Shown: positions 7,046 through 14,660 of the stretch, one piece after another
Layout: each line of letters begins with the position of its first letter
Position numbering within the stretch: the first letter of the stretch is position 1
Origin: CAYWMP01 sp964459445
GTDB lineage: Bacteria > Desulfobacterota > DSM-4660 > Desulfatiglandales > HGW-15
Direction of reading: 5' to 3'
Assembly (NCBI GenBank): GCA_964459445.1
Contig: CAYWMP010000150.1
Location: 1 to 14,873, forward strand
DNA: 14,873 nt
The notes under the pieces: generated by a model
Told to the model about the DNA's origin: nothing
Database searches by the model: none
The model's input: only the letters and a program-made list of their open reading frames with translations
Position numbers and translations under genes: made by a program

Positions 7046-7918
7046 CTATATCCTTTCTTCCAGCTCTTTTTGCTTCCCATAGAGCCCCGATGGCTTGACC
7101 AGCAATACAATGAGCAAAGCCACCAGGCTGACAATCATAGTCCAATGGGCACCAATGTAGGAGTCCGTGAATCTCTGGGCAAATCCGATAATGAAACTGG
7201 CCGTAACGACGCCGCCCGTGCTGCCAAGTCCCCCGATAATGCAAACAGCCAGGGCATTGATTAAGACATGATATCCTTCGCTGACCGTAATCGTTCCCAA
7301 GGGAATGATAATGATGGCCGCAACGGCAGCCAAACCCGCCCCAAAGGCGACGCTGAGGGTCGCCATCCAATCGGCGTTTATCCCGAGAGAAAGGGCGGTT
7401 CTTTCATCCTGTGCGATTGCCCTGAATGATAAACCTATTGAGGTGTAATGGGTAAAAAGCCAAAGCAAAAAGACCAGCAAGGCCGTGCAAATGACAATGA
7501 ATATGCGTTGCATATCGAGGAAAGTCCCTGCGATGAAAAAACTCTTATCTACAAAGACCGGCAACGTATATTCAAAGCCGACGAATCCGAGGTATCGAAA
7601 CAATTCTAAAATCGCCAATCCTGCACCGAATGTGGCGATGACCTCGGAAAGGACCTGGCCCCGGACTCGAAGCAAAACAAACCTGTACATGACCGCACCA
7701 AGAAAGGCTGTAAAGGCGATCGACAATAACGCGGAAAGCAGGTAAGGGAGCCCCGCAAGATTGAAGAGTATCCAGACGACATAGGCGGATAGAATGTATA
7801 GGGCGCCATAGGCAAAATTCGCCACCCCGCTGATGCCAAAGGTGAGATTAAATCCTAGTGCAACCAGCGCGAGAATCACGGAGTTGACGACTGCATAAAC
7901 AATGGTGCCTAGAAGCAT
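7046..7918 (-). CDS. livH: Branched-chain amino acid-type ABC importer permease LivH
   Basis: A 290-residue polytopic membrane protein matching LivH. It has the N-terminal ALVALGFNLTFGISGVANFAYGALY segment (no signal peptide), the EVIATFGAGLAI block and the cytoplasmic coupling-type RAIAQDERTALSLGIN. It ends with GGLGSTGGVVTASFIIGF and a LLVKPSGLYG tail. It is the partner of LivM. ATG7918 has GGAGG about 12 nt upstream, slightly long spacing. The livK-livH gap is 70 bp and holds a perfect 13-bp hairpin, so expression of the permease genes is probably lower than that of livK. Confidence 0.93.
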   Translation of the reverse strand: MLLGTIVYAVVNSVILALVALGFNLTFGISGVANFAYGALYILSAYVVWILFNLAGLPYLLSALLSIAFTAFLGAVMYRFVLLRVRGQVLSEVIATFGAGLAILELFRYLGFVGFEYTLPVFVDKSFFIAGTFLDMQRIFIVICTALLVFLLWLFTHYTSIGLSFRAIAQDERTALSLGINADWMATLSVAFGAGLAAVAAIIIIPLGTITVSEGYHVLINALAVCIIGGLGSTGGVVTASFIIGFAQRFTDSYIGAHWTMIVSLVALLIVLLVKPSGLYGKQKELEERI

Positions 7919-7947
7919 GTCTTAAGACCGCCTCCAATCTTGGAATT

Positions 7948-7977
7948 GGGGGAAAGAAAGATTCCTTTCTTTCCCCC
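7948..7977 (-). terminator. Perfect 13-bp stem-loop between livK and livH
   Basis: GGGGGAAAGAAAG (7948-7960) and CTTTCTTTCCCCC (7965-7977) are exact reverse complements around a 4-base loop. The structure begins 11 bases after the livK stop. On the transcribed strand it is followed by AATTCC, not a T-run, so it is unlikely to be a full intrinsic terminator. Stems in this position after binding-protein genes are known to protect the upstream mRNA and give partial termination, raising binding protein over permease. Confidence 0.7.
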
Positions 7978-7988
7978 ATACTCAATGG

Positions 7989-9263
7989 CTATTTTGCGGA
8001 TTTCATCCAGGTCGGAAGTTTGATCTCCCCTTCGGCAAGGGCCTTGGGGTACACAATAATCCTTTGCCCCTTTTCGTTCCACTGGAAGAAACAGGCTGTG
8101 GCTGTTTTGGAGGGATCGCCGCCGTAAATCACCTGATGGCCGGGTGAGAATTTGATACGCCCCATCACACCCTGCCGATCGGTTTTTTCAAGGGCTGCTA
8201 CGAGGGCATCGGCGTCCAGGGAATTGGCGCGTTCAATGGCATCTTTAAGAATATACACCGACTCATAGCTCGGTGCAGGACCATGGCCGGCCTGGATGTC
8301 TTTCCCATATCGCAGCTTGTAAGCCTTATGGAATTTCGTCGCAGGAGAATATTTAATAGAACCCACATTGCCGACCTCGAAAATAGCATTTAAGACACCT
8401 CCGATTTTTCCGTCAAAGGTCTTCCAGGCCCCTTGCCCCGCCATTGGCGAGATAAAGCCGGCCATGAGCGAAGGAACCTTCATGGCCTTGTACTGCTTGA
8501 CCAGGATACCGCTTTCAGGCATGTCGAAGCAGGTGAAGAGTATCTGGGCGCCTTTGGCTCGGGCTTTCATCAGGGCGCTCGAAAAATCGGATGCACCGGT
8601 AGGGAATTGATCGTGTCCAACGACTTCCCATCCGACCTTCTTGAACCAACCGGACATACCCTTCGCAGTACCCCTCGCCCAGAGTACATCCTGGTTCATG
8701 ATATACACCTTATTGAACCCAAACTTGGCATTGATGGTCTTCATGGTCCCCACAAGTAACCCTACCCAGTATTTCACATTGAGCGAGGTTCGAAAGACGT
8801 ACTTGTACTTGTCCGGGTTTCCCTGGATCTTTTTCTCGGAGGCCGGCGACATGGCTATGCTGCCGAGCATGGGCACCTTGTATTTTGCAATGATTTCCAT
8901 GCCAGCCAACAGGGCCTCAGACCTGAAAGGACCCACGACAAGGGCGGTTGGTTTCTTTTCAAGGATAATTTTCTCCAGTCCCAGAAGTGCTTCGGGCACG
9001 GGCACTCCAGGCGCGGCATCCCTCAGATCAATGGATTCTACTTTAAAGGGTCTCCTCTCTGATCCAACTTTCACGCCACCCATGGTATTGATTTCATCCA
9101 CCGCCATGTTGACACTGAACAGACCTTCTTTGCCCTCAAGGAATCCAAGGGATGTGGGTACGGCAAGTGTGATCGGTTCTACGGCAAAGGTGCTGCTAAA
9201 AGAACCAGCCCAAATAAAAATCGCAGAGAACAAAAGGCAATACATACAAACCCGCTTCTTCAT
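7989..9263 (-). CDS. livK: Periplasmic substrate-binding protein of the Liv-type ABC importer
   Basis: A 424-residue secreted protein of the type I periplasmic binding protein / LivK family (Peripla_BP_6 type). A classic signal peptide spans residues 1-27: MKKR, a hydrophobic core, then cleavage after TFA. The mature part has the family layout: a start like EPITLAVPTSLGF, the VDEINTMGG helix, the LVVGPFRSEALLAG region and a C-terminal ALEKTDRQGVMGRIKF segment. It delivers substrate to LivHM and sets the specificity of the system. The ribosome binding site is strong (GGAGGAGGA). It is 156 bp downstream of the Mo oxidoreductase gene, so it may have its own promoter there. The ligand could be an amino acid, amide or aromatic acid; sequence alone does not say. 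Confidence 0.93.
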   Translation of the reverse strand: MKKRVCMYCLLFSAIFIWAGSFSSTFAVEPITLAVPTSLGFLEGKEGLFSVNMAVDEINTMGGVKVGSERRPFKVESIDLRDAAPGVPVPEALLGLEKIILEKKPTALVVGPFRSEALLAGMEIIAKYKVPMLGSIAMSPASEKKIQGNPDKYKYVFRTSLNVKYWVGLLVGTMKTINAKFGFNKVYIMNQDVLWARGTAKGMSGWFKKVGWEVVGHDQFPTGASDFSSALMKARAKGAQILFTCFDMPESGILVKQYKAMKVPSLMAGFISPMAGQGAWKTFDGKIGGVLNAIFEVGNVGSIKYSPATKFHKAYKLRYGKDIQAGHGPAPSYESVYILKDAIERANSLDADALVAALEKTDRQGVMGRIKFSPGHQVIYGGDPSKTATACFFQWNEKGQRIIVYPKALAEGEIKLPTWMKSAK

Positions 9264-9286
9264 GCTTCCTCCTCCTTATCTATGGG

Positions 9287-9312
9287 GCCCTTTCCATGAG
9301 CAGAAAAAGGGC
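9287..9312 (-). promoter_or_regulatory. Possible leader hairpin upstream of livK
   Basis: In the 156-bp gap before livK, GCCCTTT (9287-9293) and AAAGGGC (9306-9312) form a 7-bp inverted repeat with a 12-base loop, extendable by G-U pairs. It ends about 10 bases before the livK Shine-Dalgarno on the transcribed strand. It may modulate translation or be chance. The rest of the gap is AT-rich and could hold a promoter, but I could not find a convincing -35/-10 pair. Confidence 0.3.
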
Positions 9313-9419
9313 GGCCCGTTAATAAATTAGTCCATCTTCTCTATTTTCCTACCAAATTTCTATACAATAAACCAGCATTAGGTTCTCGCGCAACAATAAT
9401 TTCACGGCTGGATGGTAAA

Positions 9420-11501
9420 TCACTTCTGAGGTTTAATCCTGGATATTCTACAGGGAATACCTCTGAGGTTTATGGTTCCGATGGATGGTTCGTAGGGCGG
9501 TTCATTTGAGGTCAACAGGTTGATGTTTGATAAATCCCATTCATAAAGGTCCTGGACATCTTTTTCGGGAAACCACCAGCCATGTTCCGCCACGACCACC
9601 TGCGGATGCAAATCCCCGTTGTATTTGGTCTTAAATTTTGCCCTGCCCTGATCGGTTTCGATCCAAACCCATTCCTCTTCATCTACATGACGTTCATTGG
9701 CCGTTTCAGGGTGGACAAGCACCAGCGGCTCAGGATGGTTCTTCCTCAGGGATGGAAGGTTTATATTTGTTGAATGAAAGAATTCGATGAGTTTATGGGA
9801 AGTCAAGATCAGTGTTTCATCCCTGCCAGTGCTCTCTGACAAATCAAAGAATGTCGGCAACGGCACGAGCCCCTTTTCCCTCATCCAAGATGAATAAAGC
9901 TCCACCTTTCCTGAAGGCGTTCTGAAACCTCCGGCTCTGTACTTTTCGTACACTTTCTCTTCTTCCAGCATACCCATCTCAACCAGGCCGTGAAACGTAA
10001 GTCCCGAGGGCTTCAGGATATGGTTTATGCAGGATTCTTCATCCTCCCAAAAGAGGTCATCAAGATCCAAATGCCGGCCCAATGTGTTCAGAATTTTCAC
10101 ATCCGAAAGACACTCCCCCGGTGGATCGATAATTTTGGGCCTTGGCATAATTTTGCCCCAGGGTAGACCATAGTATCCAAGATCATTAAATTCGAAGTGG
10201 GTGGCCACGGGCAAAACAATGTCCGCAAACTGGGCCGTGGGTGTCATGAATAGTTCCGCTACAACCAGGAATCCAACCCCTTGGAGTGCCTTAAGGGTTT
10301 GTTGGGAATGGGGATGGCTTAAAAGCGGGTTAGTTGCTTGAATATAAAGGCATTCTATGGGGTAAGGTTTTTCCGTGAGGATGGCCTTCAAACCTATATG
10401 ATAGGGGACAAAGCCCATAGTTGATGACAGCGTGAACTCTTGGCCAACAGCCTTCTCTTTCAATCTTTGGTATTTTGACTTTAGTGTGAATTCCGCGGAG
10501 TCCAGTACATCCGGCAGCTTGCATTCGCTATTACCTCCAGGCCGGTCCAGATATCCGGTCAAAGCCATGAGTATAACCAAGGCCCTTGCTGACTGTACAC
10601 TGTTGATGTTGTGATCCAGCGCATTCCCCCAGAGAATGCAACCTGACCCGGCCTTTGCATAGGACCTCGCCGATTTTCTAATGCTTTCGAGGGGAATGCG
10701 AGTTTTGCCTTCAATTTCTTCGAAGGAAAATGATGATACATGGGCCCTTAGTTCATCGAAACCCATTGACCAATCCTGAACAAAGGCTTGATCGTATAGC
10801 CTTTCCTCAAGGATCACTTTGATCATCCCCATGGCCAGAAGCCCGTCGGTTCCAGGCCATATTCGAAGCCACTCGTCGGCCCTTGCAGCCAAGGCCGTCT
10901 TTAAAGGATCGATCACGATGAGCGTCGGTTTTCGTTTTAGCGCGGCGCTGAGGTGAGGGGCCATTATGCTGTCAGGGCTTGTGGCAAAGGGATTCGCCCC
11001 CCAAACGATGATGGCTTCCGGGAAGCCTTCAAGATCTGGATGAGGATAATAGCCGTTTGTGGCCAGGGCGGCGCCCGATCTTGGGGCAAAACAAACGGTC
11101 CCTGTGCCGGCCACGTTTGGTGTACCGTAACTTCTGGCCAATCTTTGTATAAGCTGGTGTTCCAACCCCTTTGGCGTCCCTTGCATAAACATGGCCCTCT
11201 CGGCGCCAAACTTTTCACGGCATTCTAAGAGCTTTTCGGAAATCCTTTCAAAGGCTTCGTCCCAGGAGATCCTTTGCCATTTATTTTCCCCTCTTTTCCC
11301 AACCCGCTGCTGCGGGAAAAGTAGCCGATCCTGATGGTACAATCTTTCAGGATGCGCCCTGCCCTTTGGGCAGATGTATCCTCCGGTATGGGAATCAGGA
11401 TCTCCTTTGATTTTTAGGATTCTTCCATTTGTTACATGGACCAGGAGTCCACAGCCCCCGTGATCCATGCGCCCACAAAAGGTTTTTTTTACTTTCTGCA
11501 T
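9420..11501 (-). CDS. Molybdopterin (bis-MGD) oxidoreductase, DMSO-reductase superfamily
   Basis: A large Mo/W enzyme of 693 residues from the chosen start. ATG11501 is preferred over the frame-opening GTG11534 because AGGAA lies 8 bases before it. The N-terminus has an Fe-S domain: using the longer numbering, C20, C28 and C55 (YICPKG), with D24 where a second cysteine is expected. The Mo-ligand position appears to be C148 in GTGTVCFAPRSG. Further blocks are IVWGANPFATSPDS, IDPLKTALAARADEWLRIWPGTDG, FADIVLPVATHFEFNDLG and the C-terminal pterin-binding end EHGWWFPEK...NLRGIPCR. There is no twin-arginine signal, so it is cytoplasmic. No electron-transfer or membrane-anchor subunit is adjacent. 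It could be a formate-dehydrogenase-like, hydroxylase/transhydroxylase or other catabolic enzyme; the substrate is unknown. It lies between the TRAP and liv genes on the same strand. Confidence 0.88.
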   Translation of the reverse strand: MQKVKKTFCGRMDHGGCGLLVHVTNGRILKIKGDPDSHTGGYICPKGRAHPERLYHQDRLLFPQQRVGKRGENKWQRISWDEAFERISEKLLECREKFGAERAMFMQGTPKGLEHQLIQRLARSYGTPNVAGTGTVCFAPRSGAALATNGYYPHPDLEGFPEAIIVWGANPFATSPDSIMAPHLSAALKRKPTLIVIDPLKTALAARADEWLRIWPGTDGLLAMGMIKVILEERLYDQAFVQDWSMGFDELRAHVSSFSFEEIEGKTRIPLESIRKSARSYAKAGSGCILWGNALDHNINSVQSARALVILMALTGYLDRPGGNSECKLPDVLDSAEFTLKSKYQRLKEKAVGQEFTLSSTMGFVPYHIGLKAILTEKPYPIECLYIQATNPLLSHPHSQQTLKALQGVGFLVVAELFMTPTAQFADIVLPVATHFEFNDLGYYGLPWGKIMPRPKIIDPPGECLSDVKILNTLGRHLDLDDLFWEDEESCINHILKPSGLTFHGLVEMGMLEEEKVYEKYRAGGFRTPSGKVELYSSWMREKGLVPLPTFFDLSESTGRDETLILTSHKLIEFFHSTNINLPSLRKNHPEPLVLVHPETANERHVDEEEWVWIETDQGRAKFKTKYNGDLHPQVVVAEHGWWFPEKDVQDLYEWDLSNINLLTSNEPPYEPSIGTINLRGIPCRISRIKPQK

Positions 11502-11553
11502 ATCGTTTTTCCTATGAAACAACCGGGAATACACGCCTTGAGATTTCTTTTAC

Positions 11554-11665
11554 ATACATCTCAAAATTGATTCGCGATCAAGTGAAGCCTCCCCGCGGCA
11601 AGCCGTGGGGCATTCTGGCGAAGGAGAGTAATGCAATTTCATGTTCAAGGGAATTCGAGATGTAT
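11554..11665. repeat. REP/MITE-like palindromic intergenic element
   Basis: The centre is a near-perfect hairpin, CCCCGCGGC (11591-11599) / GCCGTGGGG (11602-11610), with one G-T pair and an AA spacer. It is flanked by 9-bp inverted arms ATACATCTC (11554-11562) and GAGATGTAT (11657-11665). It fills most of the gap between dctM and the Mo oxidoreductase gene. The GC-rich core in a mixed-composition flank with terminal inverted repeats looks like a small non-autonomous mobile or REP-type element. It could also act as a transcription-attenuating stem. Only one copy is in this window, so repetitiveness is inferred. Confidence 0.45.
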
Positions 11666-11706
11666 TTGCCGGTTTGGAATGAAGGGGCGTTTGCAACTTC
11701 ATTTCC

Positions 11707-13008
11707 TCACCGCATGAGGCTGGGTAGGTAGAGGGCGATTTGGGGAAAGATCAGAAGGATCAAATTACAGATGATTAATGCAAAGAGCATGGGAAGAACC
11801 CCTTTGAATATAGTCTCAAGAGGCACGTCTTTCGCAACGCCATAAACCACATATACATTCACACCGACCGGCGGCGTGATAACGCCCATCTCTGTGATCA
11901 ATACGATGACCACCCCGAACCAGATAGGATCGAACCCTAGGGCTTCAGCTACAGGAAAAAAGATGGGGATGGTCAGCATGATCATGGCGAGGGCGTCCAT
12001 AAAACAGCCCCCAAAAAGATAAACCAGGATGATGACGCCCATAATGGCGTGCTTTGGTAGTGGCAGACTGCCGACCCAGTTGGCCAGATCGTAGGGCAAC
12101 CGGGTCACCGCCATAAAGTGCCCAAATACAACCGCGCCGGTCACGATGACCATGACCATGCAACTGATGCGCGTCGTATCTGCCAAGGATTGCACAAAGC
12201 CCTGCCAGCTAAGTTGCCTTCTGACAATCGCAATCATCAGCGTCAGGAATGCTCCGGCCGCCGCAGCCTCTGTAGGCGTAAATATCCCGAAAAATATACC
12301 ACCCATGACCATCAGAAAAATAGTCAGCGTTTCGAGGATCCCGGCAAATGATTTGATTTTTTCACCGAAACTGGTCTTTGGACCCGGAGGCGCTAAATCG
12401 GGGTTTTTCAGAACACGAACATAGATAGTCAATAGAAAAAGGATGGAAAGGAGTATTCCAGGAAAAATGCCTGCCGCGAAAAGCTTTCCAATGGACTGTT
12501 CGGTTAAAATGCCATAAACGATAAAAATAACGCTTGGAGGAATAAGAATACCCAGGCTTCCGCCGGCAGCTACCGTGCCGGTTGCAAGACCCAAATCGTA
12601 TTTGAAACGTTTCATTTCAGGAAGCGTTACGCTGGCCATCGTGGCCGCAGTGGCATTGGTTGATCCCGAGATGGCTGAAAACCCAGCACAGGCGCCGACG
12701 GTTGCCATGGCCAACCCCCCGCGTCGATGGCCGAATAAAACGTAGGCGGAATCGTAGAGCCTCCTGCTGATACCGGAATGAAAGGCAATCTGACCCATGA
12801 ACACAAAAAGCGGGACGACGGTCAGACCATAGGATGAAAACACATCGAAAAAATCCGACGCCAATAGATTCAAGCCCGGGGCCAGCCCCCTGACAATGCT
12901 GAAACCCACGAATCCCAGAAAACCCATGACAAAGCCCACAGGCATATTTGAAAAAAGAAAAATGATCAGGACGATAATTCCGATTAGGCCTACTGCCGTC
13001 ACACTCAT
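11707..13008 (-). CDS. dctM: TRAP transporter large membrane subunit (DctM family), second copy
   Basis: A 433-residue polytopic membrane protein of the DctM family. Typical blocks include VVPLFVFMGQIAFHSGISRRLYD, FSAISGSTNATAATMASV, the proline pair region GGSLGILIPPSVIFIVYG, FTPTEAAAAGAFL and MGVITPPVGVNVYVVYG. The frame extends upstream to 13062, but ATG13008 is chosen: it overlaps the dctQ stop by four bases (ATGA), a normal arrangement for TRAP Q-M pairs, and yields a family-typical length beginning directly before the first helix. It is only moderately similar to the DctM at the left of the window, so it is a distinct system rather than a recent duplicate. Its binding protein is not adjacent. 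Confidence 0.93.
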   Translation of the reverse strand: MSVTAVGLIGIIVLIIFLFSNMPVGFVMGFLGFVGFSIVRGLAPGLNLLASDFFDVFSSYGLTVVPLFVFMGQIAFHSGISRRLYDSAYVLFGHRRGGLAMATVGACAGFSAISGSTNATAATMASVTLPEMKRFKYDLGLATGTVAAGGSLGILIPPSVIFIVYGILTEQSIGKLFAAGIFPGILLSILFLLTIYVRVLKNPDLAPPGPKTSFGEKIKSFAGILETLTIFLMVMGGIFFGIFTPTEAAAAGAFLTLMIAIVRRQLSWQGFVQSLADTTRISCMVMVIVTGAVVFGHFMAVTRLPYDLANWVGSLPLPKHAIMGVIILVYLFGGCFMDALAMIMLTIPIFFPVAEALGFDPIWFGVVIVLITEMGVITPPVGVNVYVVYGVAKDVPLETIFKGVLPMLFALIICNLILLIFPQIALYLPSLMR

Positions 13009-13532
13009 TTGGCGAATACCTTTCCGAGATTCTGGGACAACTCCACCAATAGGACGAGACAAACCGCGGCAGCGGCAAACCCGAGACCGTAGACAAAGGG
13101 ATAGAAGGGAAGTTCCAAAGTCATGGAGACTTCGTTGCTTGCGCGAAGGTCATAGGCGTATACGACTGATCGCCAGGCAAGAATGGAAAAGAGGACAAGG
13201 GCGAATGTGTTGGTAATGCATGCGATAATGTCCTGAATTTTCGGGGGCAGGAGGCGAACAACGATACTTACGGCAACGTGTCCCTTTTCCACAGAAGTAT
13301 GGGCCATAGCGAAGGACACGGCTACTGCCCCAAGAAAACACACGAGTTCATAGGTGCCCGGAATTGGCTTAAAGCCTGAAAGGAATGAAAGGTGATACCT
13401 GTGATAGGCCGTAACACCAAAGCGAAGGATGATATCGACACAGGTAAGAAGCATCATAGCGACAATGGCACTCCCTGCTATCCAATACAAGACTTTTGCC
13501 AGCCCTTTCGAGCTTTTATCCAAGGCGTGCAT
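13005..13532 (-). CDS. dctQ: TRAP transporter small membrane subunit (DctQ family), second copy
   Basis: A 175-residue four-helix membrane protein of the DctQ family. Hydrophobic segments lie near residues 14-36, 60-78, 98-118 and 143-163. The family-like stretch CFLGAVAVSFAMAHTSVEKGHVAV follows an extended periplasm-side loop (SGFKPIPGTYE). It starts at ATG13532; the nearest Shine-Dalgarno-like AGGA is rather far upstream (about 13 nt), so initiation may be modest. It is the first gene of the long - strand block and diverges from the ketopantoate-reductase-like gene across a 192-bp gap. It partners the overlapping DctM. No DctP gene precedes it, which is unusual for the family's common P-Q-M order. 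Confidence 0.88.
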   Translation of the reverse strand: MHALDKSSKGLAKVLYWIAGSAIVAMMLLTCVDIILRFGVTAYHRYHLSFLSGFKPIPGTYELVCFLGAVAVSFAMAHTSVEKGHVAVSIVVRLLPPKIQDIIACITNTFALVLFSILAWRSVVYAYDLRASNEVSMTLELPFYPFVYGLGFAAAAVCLVLLVELSQNLGKVFAK

Positions 13533-13644
13533 GTCGGCCGATCATCCTTATGGGAAATGATTTTGAAATGATGAGAAGCTTCGAGTTGATGCTGCAAGAA
13601 AAAGTATTACGGCGCTGCCTTCATACCACACGCCCTAAAGCAAA

Positions 13645-13680
13645 GTCAACGTTGACCGCTGGGAAATCCTTTCCCAATAT
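13645..13680 (+). promoter_or_regulatory. Promoter with two palindromic candidate operators
   Basis: A perfect 12-bp palindrome GTCAACGTTGAC (13645-13656) abuts a second perfect inverted repeat TGGGAAA-TCC-TTTCCCA (13660-13676). A -35-like TTGACC (13652-13657) is embedded in the first, and a -10-like CAATAT (13675-13680) lies 17 bp later; an alternative -10, TATGAT, is at 13678-13683. The operators thus overlap the putative promoter of the + strand reductase gene, a layout typical of repressor control. The same sites could affect the divergent TRAP block. The cognate regulator is not in the window. Confidence 0.5.
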
Positions 13681-13724
13681 GATACATAGGAAAAAATAGC
13701 GTTCACCGAAGGGAGGGGTGAAAT

Positions 13725-14660
13725 ATGAATGAACCGAAGATCGCGGTGGTGGGGGTTGGTGCAACGGGATCCGTCCTGGCGGCCGCCCTGCTCAGCAGGG
13801 ATCCTAATATCATCTGTGTTGATCCGAAGCCGGGCCTGGGAGATGTCCTCCTGGATAGGGGCATTTCTATTTCCGGCGCCGTCTCCTATCAAGCTCCCGT
13901 TCGACATTTCCTTAAGAGATGTGGCGAACTGAAAGAATACCGACCTCAACTCATATTTTTATCATCCAAGACCTTTCACCTGCCGCAGATTCTCAATGAG
14001 TTGAAGGATGTTGTCGACGCTGAAACCCGTCTTGTGAGCACCCACAACGGGCTGGGAACGGAGGATCTCATTGCTGATGAATTCGGAGCGGAAAAGGCCT
14101 TTAGGATGTCATTGAATTTCGGGGTTTCAATGAAAAACCCCGTCATCGTTGAGGCCGCATTTTTTAACCGACCGAACTATCTCGGATGTCTCCGTGCCGA
14201 GAATAGAGAAATCGGGCTCAGCATTGCTCAACTGTTCACAGACAGTGGATTGGATACGGATTTAGTAGACGATATCAAGCTGTTTGTATGGCGAAAGATG
14301 ATCCACAAGTGCTCCCTGGCTTCCATTTGTGCCGTCACGGACAGGACGATTCGGGAGGTCTTGGAATTTCCACCCACTCGTGAAATTGCGGATGGTTGTT
14401 TTGCTGAGGCATTGGCAGTGGCCAAGGCCTCAGGATATGATCTAGGGGAAGACTATATAGAAAAATCCATGGGTTATCTCGATAACGTCGGCCATCACAA
14501 GGATTCAATGTGCCAGGATATTATCAACAGGTCGCCCACGGAGATTGATTTTTTGGGGGGGAAGGTAGTGGAGTATGGTCGCCAATGGGATGTACCGACC
14601 CCTTTCTTCTCTACCATGACAAATCTGGTCAGGAGTTTGGAGGACGGTTATCTGAAATAA
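13725..14660 (+). CDS. Ketopantoate reductase (ApbA/PanE) family oxidoreductase
   Basis: A 311-residue NAD(P)-dependent reductase of the ApbA/PanE family. The N-terminal Rossmann motif is VVGVGATGS (GxGxxG, about residues 8-16); THNGLG (N108) matches the conserved Asn loop. The C-terminal helical domain carries the catalytic-type lysine in WRKMIHKC (K191) and the family-typical HHKDSMCQDI...TEIDFLGG block. In E. coli PanE the motif reads K-x3-N-C; here the Asn position is Lys (K195). It may therefore reduce a different 2-oxo acid or act on a catabolic intermediate rather than make pantoate. GGGAGGGG lies just before ATG13725. It is transcribed divergently from the TRAP/Mo/liv block, behind a palindrome-rich promoter. 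Confidence 0.85.
   Translation: MNEPKIAVVGVGATGSVLAAALLSRDPNIICVDPKPGLGDVLLDRGISISGAVSYQAPVRHFLKRCGELKEYRPQLIFLSSKTFHLPQILNELKDVVDAETRLVSTHNGLGTEDLIADEFGAEKAFRMSLNFGVSMKNPVIVEAAFFNRPNYLGCLRAENREIGLSIAQLFTDSGLDTDLVDDIKLFVWRKMIHKCSLASICAVTDRTIREVLEFPPTREIADGCFAEALAVAKASGYDLGEDYIEKSMGYLDNVGHHKDSMCQDIINRSPTEIDFLGGKVVEYGRQWDVPTPFFSTMTNLVRSLEDGYLK

Noticed and set aside
7024..7134. Longer N-terminus for LivM
   Set aside because: The extra 37 residues overlap livH, lack membrane character and have no ribosome binding site, while ATG7023 has a good one and typical spacing after livH.
8641..9330. Long + strand frame opposite livK
   Set aside because: It is antisense to a well-supported binding protein gene, with no ribosome binding site or recognisable domain; a shadow frame.
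5185..11565. 12-mer CATACATCTCAA occurring near 5190 (- strand) and at 11553
   Set aside because: Matches of this length are expected by chance in 15 kb, and the flanks are not similar.
11429..11731. A 100-codon + strand frame across the dctM/Mo enzyme gap
   Set aside because: It runs through the palindromic element and into both flanking genes on the opposite strand and has no family features.
13009..13062. Longer N-terminus for the second DctM
   Set aside because: It overlaps dctQ in another frame; ATG13008 forms the usual ATGA overlap and gives the normal family length.
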